Assembly: GCA_911728455.2 (NCBI GenBank)
Contig: OU452228.1
Coordinates: 7,488,129 to 7,552,128, forward strand
DNA: 64,000 bases
DNA from: Marthasterias glacialis
Taxonomy: Eukaryota; Echinodermata; Asteroidea; Forcipulatida; Asteriidae
Direction: 5' to 3'
Shown: positions 35,401-44,396 of the stretch, in pieces
How the letters are laid out: every line of letters begins with the position of its first letter
How positions within the stretch are numbered: position 1 is the first letter of the stretch
Position numbers and translations under genes: made by a program
Notes under the pieces: generated by a model
What the model was told of the DNA's origin: nothing
Database searches by the model: none
The model's input: only the letters and a program-made list of their open reading frames with translations

Positions 35401-35794
35401 TGATGGACTTATCCAGTGCAGATGTCACGGCAAGGGAGTTTTGGAACTAAAGAATCCGTATACCCACCGCCTGAAGTCTGTAACAGATTATGCAATGCAA
35501 ACCAATGCTTGCCTAGTGAGGGATGAACATGGGATTCATCTCAAGAGAAACCATCCCTACTACACGCAGATCCAAATACAAATGTTTGTAACAAAAACAG
35601 ATTATGCTGACTTTGTTGTCAAGACAGCTCTCATTAATAACAGTTTGCATATTGAGAGGGTTAATTTTGATGAAGTTTTTATAAGGGAACTTCTACAGAA
35701 ATTGAAAATCTTCTACGAGTCTGTGGTGATTGGGGAAATAATAACTGAAAAGCTAAAAGAGTCAAAGTTGTGTGCTACTCAACCAGAGCTGTAA
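32424..35794 (+). CDS. SAP-SWIM-YqaJ nuclease-like protein of the transposon
   Basis: Three exons, 32424-32590, 33253-33428 and 34290-35794, all with GT..AG introns, give a 615-aa protein. Start: MAEAINRNV with G at -3 and +4; an in-frame ATG at 32310 has a weaker context. Residues ~10-45 (LERWNVKQLQDFLRERDI ... KAELVQL) look like a SAP DNA-binding motif. A SWIM zinc finger follows, with C191, C193, C201 and H203 in CSCRAGLRGFCKH. From W392 a YqaJ-type (PD-(D/E)XK) nuclease domain begins: ITASKAHE, then GSPDGL (D486) and LELKNP (E500, K502), and YYTQIQIQMFV. The catalytic set is intact. Family members are phage/viral alkaline exonucleases and proteins of eukaryotic mobile elements. A role in processing transposon ends or intermediates is inference. 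It ends convergent to the transposase, 1.4 kb away. Confidence 0.88.
32645..32716. repeat. perfect 34-bp-arm palindrome (MITE) in YqaJ intron 1
   Basis: ACTCCTAGAACTATGAGGTT, continuing TGTTCCGCTATCGT, is exactly inverted around CTCC. A diverged copy lies at 28012-28060. The arms contain the 13-mer GAGACGATAGCGG, also present in the host transposon's terminal repeats. Confidence 0.9.
32901..33041. repeat. 141-bp foldback element in YqaJ intron 1
   Basis: The ends TAGACCCACTAACTGGGGCG and, as complement, TAGACCCAGTAACTGGGGCG are inverted. Internal GTACGACCGAT words are inverted too, around a TACTAG-type microsatellite. A second copy lies at 27368-27450. Possible TA target duplication if the arms start at GACCC. 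Confidence 0.8.
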
Positions 35795-37187
35795 TTTAAT
35801 GAGTCCATGAAGAGCATTTTTTTAAGGGTATTGCATAACTGTACATAATCCCCACCCCTCAAAATAATATTAAAATTATGAATAAAATAAGGAATTAAAA
35901 TATTTCTGTTTCCTTTCAACTATTCAAAACTGCGGGGGACCCTTCTTCTATGTGCATTATACAAAACAAGACACTCCATGTATGGATAAAGTTGTTTGTG
36001 TATGTTAATTAGTAAGCTTATTAATGAGCCAGAGGAATGGCATACTTTTGTCACATGCATTCATTTATTTATTTATTTATTTCTCTCTTAAGCATGTTAA
36101 GTGGTTAAGTGGAGGTATACAACTGAATTCATTTCATCCTAACACACAGCAGTAGCAAAGCCACCTTTACTTTGGACTGTGTTAAAGATTTACAAAGCAT
36201 AGAAGTTTTACAGATTTTCCTAAATTATTAAGCTTTTAACAAAAAGGGTATTTATGAATGGGAATAAAAGAAAAGTGGCTTGGCCAGTAAAGAACTTGTC
36301 GCCACTCTTCATTCCCTTAGAATATCATTTCGTTATTGGACGTATCTGTTAATCAGATTACTATTTTGGCATGCAAATGCAAACTGCATGTTAACTAAAT
36401 TTCTGTTTCGGAAATACTCGCATGGACCTAAGTACATTGTATTTGCAAAAGAGTCTGTGTTCAATATGTCTATTTATAATAATGAAAATAAAAATAATAA
36501 CAAAAATATGAATTCAGTCACAAGAACCAGTAAGGGACAAGTTATATAAAAAAACAAAAAAAAACATATTTACTGCTTTCACTTGTGGCTTCAATAAAAA
36601 TCTACCTGTCTCGGTGTTCCCAGGAGCACACTATTTTTCCCATCATTTGCCTTTTTTGCTTGTTTTTCAACAAAGCAACTTGCAGTAGCTGATATTTTTT
36701 TACATTAATATAAAACATAAATATATTAATATTAATATTTGTATAAAACATAAATGAGATACTTTGGTTTTCAATAATTTTCAAAGAGCAATATGTTTAA
36801 TTTAAAGCAATATTTTTTATTCAAAGCAATATGTTTGATTTATTGAAAAAATAAAAACAAATTAAACAAAATTAGTTGGATTAAGTAGTATTTATTATAA
36901 AGTGTAAAAGTATTGTACTACTGCTTTTCCATTTAGGCCAAATAAAACAAATTACATGTTTCTCATCCCCCCTACACTCATTGACTTTGGCCACTGCATT
37001 TTTAATTTACTGACATGGCCATTTCTGGCAGCTTGGCCATCTTGTAATAAAGTAGCAAAAACTATCAGACACTAACGACCCCCTCATTTATTTTCAAAGG
37101 AGAAATATGTGATGTTCATGTTATTTGGCCTTACATTACATGTATTTACATACTGTAAATCATATCAAAGTACCAGGGTGGAACAAT
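35795..37187. other. intergenic region between convergent transposon genes
   Basis: AT-rich 3' flanks of the two genes. It holds AATAAAATAAGGAATT-type polyadenylation words soon after the YqaJ stop, a TTTA microsatellite (36062-36083), and no coding signal. Confidence 0.55.
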
Positions 37188-40027
37188 TCATGCAGGAACA
37201 AGAACACCCTGTAGGTTGACCAGAATACCGCAGACGCGGAACACATGGTCTACCATGTCAGATCGCAGTAATGGAAAGTCCCCTTTCAGAATTCTGAATT
37301 CCTTGATTCTACCAATTACTCTTTCTACATGGATTCTTGAATTTGATACTGCAGCATTGGTCACATTTTTCTGCTCAGTGAACATTTTCCCCTTTTTAGC
37401 AAACTCTGGTATTACCAACTTGCATCCACACTGCAGAAAATCGGACTTGTCTTTGAACCCCTTGTCCCCAAGTATGACATCTCCTTTCTCAAGAAGTTTT
37501 AAAATCCCACTCTTTCTGACAAGGTCAACATCTGACATATCCCCACCAGCAGCAGCTGATATGAAAGAAACTACACCTGCAGGTGTGCAGGCAATCAAGA
37601 CCTTGTATGTATGGCGTTGCTTGTAGTCGGAGTACAGTTTAGAATTAACATCAGTTTGGGATGGTCTCTGAGTTTGAACTTCAGTGCAGTCAATTATTGT
37701 CCGAACTTGGCCATGCTTCTTAAAGCATGAAGGGAAATGGAGCTGAGCTTCTTGACGACTTGGCCAGTGAATGAGACTTTGAAGCTCCAAAGCAAGGAAG
37801 GGTAGGATAGTGGACAGTATGCTCGACACAACTGAGGCACTGATGCAAAATCTAAATGCCAAATCTTCATCAACCAGATTCAGTCGCAACTTCATAAAAG
37901 TGAGCAAAAGTTCATCCTTTTTGGACAATTCCCTTTTTTGTCCAGGTTTGTTGGCCCCTGTTTTTTGCCATCTTTTTGTAGAGTGAGATGTTGGGCCTCT
38001 GTAGTAGTGCAACCGTTTCATTTTCTGTTTTACATGATCATAAATCCACAAGAAAACTCTATATGAGTTTATTCCTGTGTACAGTTTCATCAAATTGTCT
38101 CTGTTTTTAATGTCAGCAATGGTAAAGCGCTTTGGCTTAAGATCTTGATGCTTTGATTCTTGTTTGTCTTCATTAAGTGTAGATCTTTCTTCTTGTTGAT
38201 TTTGGATTTGCTGTTGTAGTTGACCAACGTTTTGTCTGAGCTTCTGAACAAGTGTTTCACATGCCAAACATGCGTGAGGAAGAGGACGTGTCCTTTGACA
38301 TGATTCATCACCTGCAGGAAGTGTGTATTTGCTGTGGTCTTTTTCAAAACCTGCTTTGCAGACTTCTGGAGTTGGTGATGCAATCTGTGTTGATGATTTC
38401 CTGATGTTCAATTGTGCATCAACCTGAGGATTTCTCACGCTGAGACAGCGTTTTTTCCTTGGTGGCGGTGGGGCAGATCTCCTTTTTGGTGAGGGACGAG
38501 ATGTTTTTTTTGTGTCATACCCCTTTAAGTATCTTGTTGGATGTTGGGCGGTATTTCGTGGTTGTCCATACTCAAAGTGGTTGCTGCATACCACTGTATT
38601 GCAATTAACCCTGTAGTCAACCCTGTTTAGTAAAGTAAGACAAAAATGTACTGTATTAACTGACCTCTGACAACAAGCAGCTTTTTTGATTCCCAGTGTA
38701 AGTACCAGCAGATAAAGGGCCGCGGACAAGCTGTATTTTCCTGTACTCATTGAGCATGCAACTTGTGGAGCGTAGTACGCACCCTGAAATTATGTGGTCT
38801 GTGCAATATGGGATATTTTCTTCCAGCAAACTTTAGTCCTCGATTGTGATTGGTCCATCCATAACAACAGAAAGTTCACCTTTATGAGTTAAATCAGTTT
38901 ATATTTTATAACAGTAATAATATTGGAAGATGAGATTATACCGCACTCGCAATAAACATATTGAACTAATCATGAACTTGTTTGATATTTTCATGGCTCA
39001 TGCAGAATCAGGAATTCGTTTGATAAACATATAAATGAGTAATGTTTTTCGTTAATGTCACTTTCTCACCTGTTGATTAGGCGATCCCACTTCCGACGGT
39101 GTTGAGTCTTGCACCTGTAAAATTTGACACCTGCATTGTCACCCATATGCAACTTTACATGTGGCATCACCTTCATCCTATTCAAAAACATGGACAAAAA
39201 TAACTGTTACAGTAATGAGTACATGTGTACATGTGTACATACTATAGGATTGCTAGGGTTCTCAATAGCCTGATATTCATTTTCTTAACCCTTTTTTTTA
39301 AACAGTGTAATGATCAAAGGTTGCAGTCTTCTGACGTTGAAGTTGCCAATTCAATGTTGTTTACAATACAAATCATATCTCATCTAAGCTTTCTGGACAC
39401 TGGACAGTGGATAGCATCTGCCATTAAATGATTAATAAACACTTTCAGTCTTTTTATGTACCATCTTGCTCACAATCAAAAGTTTGTTGTATGTGTTGAC
39501 AGTCTGACTGATGTAAATAACTGAACACCGGATTAGTTAGGATTACATCTATGATCTACATCACATGTATAGCCACAGGACTATTTAGTATTTTAGGAGA
39601 ATCGTGGGCTGGGAGTCGTATGGGATGCCTTCTTCTCCCATGTTCTCTAACAATAACATTACAACATGTCTATGAGTATGATTTGAATAGCTATGTGGAC
39701 CTATCCAAAGGTTCCCTGCACGTCAGTCGTTGCTTGGCATTTACTAAAAAGAAATATAATACATAACGAGTAACGTTTCACTGCTTGCTGTTTGTCCGAA
39801 ATGTAACGTTAGGCCCTATGCAGATGCATACTCCCCTTTTCGGTACATTACTACTCTAGTCATATAGATACAACGGTCAGTGACGGTGTATGGTCACAAA
39901 CAGTAAACACAGAAAAGGACAAACACAACACAAATCTACAGCTCTTTCTTGTACTAATGACTGTAACTAACCTTTCTGGATAGCGACGGTCGTTTACACA
40001 TCCATACACGGCACACTGGTGTGACAT
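37188..40027 (-). CDS. THAP/DDE_4 transposase of the transposon
   Basis: Three minus-strand exons, 40027-39972, 39177-39070 and 38622-37188, with consensus splice sites (AAAG/GTTAGT; AACAG/GTGAGA), give 532 aa. The THAP zinc finger is split over all three exons: MSHQCAVYGCVNDRRYPE, then VKFYRCKTQHRRKWDRLINR, then NTVVCSNHFEYG, with a C2CH pattern. Residues ~60-130 are basic and Ser/Pro-rich; ~185-225 form a coiled coil (LVQKLRQNVGQLQQQIQNQQ). The DDE_4 domain follows, with D366 (IIDCTE), D441 (LGDKGF) and E488 (HVERVIGRIKEF). It would bind the terminal repeats and catalyse excision and insertion. The first ATG of the long final exon frame (38750) lies in the intron and is not the start. No stop or frameshift is seen. 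Confidence 0.92.
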
Positions 40028-40151
40028 TTTGCAGACGTTTACTTCAAAGTACAACTACACAAGTTACAAACGTATGTAACTGGCAAAGTCCGCAATTTCA
40101 AGCACTGCGCCATTGATCGCTAACTATCCCAGGATGCATAGCGCGGGTCAC

Positions 40152-40237
40152 ATTTGCGATAAACCTTATTGTTTTCACCGCTGAGAACAATGGAAAAGGA
40201 CCGGTCTGTGGGACGCCCGCTATCGTCTCAAAAGTCT
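40152..40237 (-). repeat. right terminal inverted repeat
   Basis: Complement of the left terminus, with an extra 22-base stretch (TGTTCTCAGCGGTGAAAACA...) between TCCTTTTCCAT and AAGGTTTATCGCAAAT. It lies about 125 bases upstream of the transposase ATG, so it may also serve as or near its promoter. Confidence 0.92.
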
Positions 40238-40993
40238 TCAATTGATCTCATTTCAAATGCCTAAAAAAGGCCACAACTCAGTTTCACTGAAAATGAAAGT
40301 CAAAGTTCTCTTTATCTTATATTTCTTATAACAACAATAACTTGATAATTTGTAAATTAAGTTGTAACCAACGCTGTATATCTTGTCCTTAACCAGTGTA
40401 ACTGTGGAGTTTTGGGGGGCAGGAAGTAATATTTGAGCATGTCTCATCAAATATCATCCACCAGTAAGCTTATCTATACACATAAACAGTAAATCTAAAA
40501 AGTAATACAAAACAACCAACTGCATAAAGACATAACCTGATACATACACCTTCATCATGACACAGCTATCTTGATTTTATCCCATTCAAAGGAATGTGAC
40601 CAAATCAAGGCTGGGAGGGCAAAATAGTCAGACCCCTGTTTGGTATGATGAGAATCAGTATACATTATTGCTGTTATAAAACAGGGAACATGACAGAAAT
40701 GGTGGCAGCATGATGAAGTCTATACATATAAAGAAAACACTGTATGAAAAAAACATAAAAATGCAGTCTATAACAAAATACTTCCTTCCCATAAGTGTCA
40801 TGGTAATCTTGTTAATGCTGTTTTATATGAACATGTACAATCTGCACATAATATTCGATTTTTACCCAACATTGATGTATGATAAGCACTGTATACTGCG
40901 TGCTTTCCGAGTCCTGTTCTGAAAAGACAAAAACCACATAAGGCTACTTGGGTCGGATTCCAACCCTCAATCCCCATATTTTAAAGCAGATGT
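40238..40993. other. spacer, no gene seen
   Basis: AT-rich flank of the transposon; open frames are short and unremarkable. Confidence 0.4.
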
Positions 40994-41186
40994 TATTGAC
41001 CCATTTCACCTGACGTCATCATCACAATAATCTTGGTTGTGCCATTTTGGTGGTCAATGTCACTGTTCAGTTATTCAGTGAAGAGCGCATTTTAGGAGAC
41101 GTGGCGTTTACACATAAACCTATTGACCACCAAAATGGTGAGCGTGGCACAGTCGGCGCGTGTGACGTGCATGCAAGGGGTCAATA
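40994..41186. repeat. 193-bp MITE with two inverted-repeat pairs
   Basis: The outer TATTGACCC (40994-41002) and GGGTCAATA (41178-41186) are inverted. The inner CCATTTTGGTGGTCAAT (41042-41058) is exactly inverted at 41122-41138. TA at the ends could be a Tc1/mariner-type duplication. Confidence 0.7.
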
Positions 41187-43320
41187 CCCGCTAGATCACT
41201 GGGCATGCCGGTGAAGAAAGGCCAGTTTGAACCCTGTAGTAAGAATTAATGTCATTGTTATTGTTTATTTCCTTCAGTTAAATTGTACATAGTGCTTTCC
41301 AAACACTTTTATTGATGGTCTGCCTTCAAGCGTGGATCCAGCCGCCCCCCCCCCCCCCCATTCATCATATTTTCCTTCTTAGCAGTATATGTAACAGTAA
41401 TACAAAACAAGTCTGAAACACCACTCAGGTCGACCTGGTTTTTCTTGCGCTGCGGGTTGGGATCAAGCAGAAATTTACACTCAGGTGGCTATATCTGAGA
41501 AATCGTGTGAATGTCGTAGAACAACTGTCGGGAACATGTCGCAAAAGTTGGAATTGTTCTACTCTTGCGTCTGTTGCTTTTTTTTTCTGATGCCGACTGA
41601 TGCTGATCATCTCAACATCGTCATGGTGACAATTAGGTCGTAAACAAACAGCGACTGATTTGTTCCCGGCAGTCTTACCTCAGGCGCAGCAGCATCCTGA
41701 AAAAAGTCAGTCGCCAACTGTTCTGTGTCATCACAAGGTCGACCTGAGGTCTGCTGTACACAACCTCCACTAGAATAAATAGTTTCTTAAGTAGATTACT
41801 TGCAAAAGGATAAAGAAATTAAGTATACAAAAATATAGAGGTATCTTCAAACATCTGGTGATGACTTGTCGTCTTGTGTGCCCTCAGTGCTGGGTTCATC
41901 TTCTATCTTTTTTGCCAATCTGGAAAGATGAAATCCACATAATGACATCAACAAGGAAAGACACAACACTGATTCAAAAAAGGGAATACTTATTCAAACT
42001 AATCCACCTCAAGAAACAAAACAAAAGACTCTTGGTTCTGTGTTTAAATGCCTAAACTTTGGACTATACCATAGAATTTTTGTTTCTATACAAAAAGGGA
42101 AATTCTCAAATCTCCATTTCCATAAAGGCTTTAGAGAAAAACAATAACATTGAGAAACGTTTCATTTTTACCTTCAGGAAAAAACAAGATTGAAGATCCT
42201 CAGTTATTGCATGTTTATTTATATCCAACCAAATAGTTGTTTCCTCAAGCAAATGAAGAACTATCGTGACGTAGCAGCTTTCTGTTTTTCTTGAAACCCA
42301 AGAATTTGATTAAACACTCGGTTCCTGATCTACCATTTTACACTGTCATGATAAGAATCAAGGCTGGAGGGTGAGGGTAACATAAACAACTAACATTTAA
42401 ACCATTCCTTCTTTGGAGTTCGTGAGAAATAAATTTACAGAGGTGCCACATCTACAAGAGTATGGTCCCACCTCACTCGGTTACCAACTGTGGACAATTT
42501 GTGGCTGTACTCTAATAATGGTCAATATGTTTAAAAATGATTTTCAAATAAGGGTCAATGTCTTTTCTTTCAGCATCTTACAGTAAAACAATTTGTGAGT
42601 CCATGATGAAGAAATCAAAACCAAGGATAAAGTTTCTTGTATCAAAGTAAAAGAAAGCAATGATACATTAAAAAATTGTTTCAATTTCAGAACCTGGTAA
42701 TTCAACTACTATCATTTTCTTACAGTGATACACAAACATTTATACTAGGTTAGAAAGTAAGAAGTGCATGCACAAACAAAACCAAGACTTACTAATCAAA
42801 GAGCCAAGCATAGTTTGCATGGCTATTTTGGTAGTGATGAGGTTAATCTAAGTGCAAAGACAAGAAGAAAAATAACATTCAGAAAAAATTAAAACACCAG
42901 CGAAAAATACCCCAAAACGACACATGATTTTAAGTTTTGCATTAGGAAAGTATGATCCAATTTGTTTTTGAGACTGATCTAGGTTTGTCAATAATGCAAA
43001 AGGTAATTTGATGCTGCATATACGTACATGAAATGATAAGAATTCCCCAAAAGTATCACACATCAGTGATTGAGTACATGTTTTTTTTTTGTCCTCTAGT
43101 TTTCAATAGACACATCATAGTAATCAATCTGTGAAAGGTCCATCATGGTCATGTTTTTAGACCAATCCAACATAATGGTTAATGATTTGTTTTACTGTAT
43201 ATGGCAGTATCTCAGAAATAACTGTCACAACGTTTTGCATTGGTATTAGTATCAACCAAAAATGCTTCAAACAAATATTTCAGGCTAAAAGTTGATGTTA
43301 TTTGTGTTGATCATTACCAA
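41187..43320. other. spacer with a weak inverted repeat
   Basis: No gene recognised. A C-run lies at about 41345-41359. CTCAGGTCGACCT at 41424 is inverted at 41737-41749, enclosing 326 bp; since AGGTCGACCT is self-complementary, this may or may not be a transposon end pair. Confidence 0.4.
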
Positions 43321-43588
43321 CAGGCCGTATTTTTGACAGCAAGAGGGCGCAATATGAATTCCATTTGGAAGTACAAAAATATTTCAAAACATTAAAAATA
43401 CAAGTTTTCCAAGCAAACATTTTACACTGAGTACATTGTAAAAACTGTTGATAAAAAGAAAAACTAAAAAGTTGTATAGTAACTGCTTCATTAGAAGTCT
43501 AATTGCATCTGGTCTACCACACTATTTCTATGGTTTGACCCACAATCTACCTCAAAGGACGCCCTCTTGCAGCCAAAAATAAGGCCTA
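43321..43588. repeat. 268-bp MITE with 28-bp TIRs
   Basis: AGGCCGTATTTTTGACAGCA, continuing AGAGGGCG (43322-43349), is inverted at 43560-43587 with three mismatches. No coding content. Confidence 0.8.
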
Positions 43589-43789
43589 TAATGTGTCATT
43601 CCTTTAACCAAGGGTACTTCTTAGCTCATCTCATGACAGCTAAGAAACAGTTTCATTACAAACTGAATTATAACCCTGGTGCAAATTTAGTTGTCCTTAA
43701 CAAGTTAATGCCAGATGACATGTATACACGCCACTATATTCTGTGCCAGATAACAGGTGACATGAGTTTTCATGTATTTTAGTGTGAAA

Positions 43790-44285
43790 TTTGAGGCCCA
43801 GAACAAAGGTCGCCCAGACATTCCACTAGGAAGCGTGCACTGAGCATGAAATAAGTGTTTAATGCTTTGTTTTACCCACACACGGGACGAGTAGTAATCC
43901 CTGATAACAGATCTCTGTGCTTTTGTTCCAAAAAGATTACAATACATCAAGAGGCTTCCAGCATTGTATATCATCGTATTTCAGCTCAATGGAAGTACGT
44001 CCGAGTGAACCTAGTCTATACCCTTGGTTCCGGTCTTCGGACCAATCCTCGGCCATGTCTTACAGATGAGGTTTTGCGATTCACAGTGCATGAATATGAT
44101 ATTTTCTCCATAGAGAAACAAAGTCCAGTGCTTCAAAGAGAATCTTTGTTCTCTTAGCTTTGTCAAGTTAAGGTTTCTTTATGCCAGCTGTATTCTCAAA
44201 GAAAAATGATTCAGACAATTCAGAGAAAATAGTCCCGTCAGGAACTGGACAGAAAAAAATTTGAAGATACTCAACGTGAACTGGT
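43790..44285 (+). repeat. dispersed ~500-bp repeat, copy 2
   Basis: Second copy of the family at 19240-19790, same orientation, ending about 110 bases below the SLC10A7 stop codon. Shared words include GAATCTTTGTTCTCTTAGCT, GCTCAATGGA and TTCTCAAAGAAAAA. Confidence 0.7.
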
Positions 44286-44396
44286 TAAAGCCTATCACTA
44301 AGACTGAAGCATGCTAAATTAAAAGTCTACTGCCTTAGCGTCACCAGTCCACCATGTAGTATCTTGTCAATATATTTACACTAAAGATATAGAAGC

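Larger units (their letters stand above)
32213..40237. mobile_element. ISL2EU-type DNA transposon, apparently complete
   Basis: 8,025 bp bounded by inverted repeats beginning AGACTTTTGAGACGATAGCG at both ends. It encloses a plus-strand SAP/SWIM/YqaJ gene (32424-35794) and a convergent minus-strand THAP/DDE_4 transposase gene (37188-40027). As I recall, ISL2EU elements, relatives of PIF/Harbinger, are known for pairing a transposase with a YqaJ-nuclease protein. Both genes splice to intact frames with catalytic residues kept, so the copy is potentially autonomous. No 2-3-bp target duplication is obvious (left flank ends ATGGG, right begins TCAAT), so the exact ends could be off by a few bases. 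Two MITE-like hairpins are nested in the first intron of the YqaJ gene. Confidence 0.88.

Noticed and set aside
38623-38750. The methionine at 38750 as start of the transposase
   Set aside because: The first 43 residues of that frame lie upstream of a clear acceptor (TAAACAG) and do not fit a THAP domain, whereas two upstream exons supply the missing THAP ligands in phase.
41424-41749. DNA transposon with ends CTCAGGTCGACCT
   Set aside because: The terminal word is mostly self-complementary, so an inverted pairing is weak evidence, and no target duplication or wider arm homology was seen.
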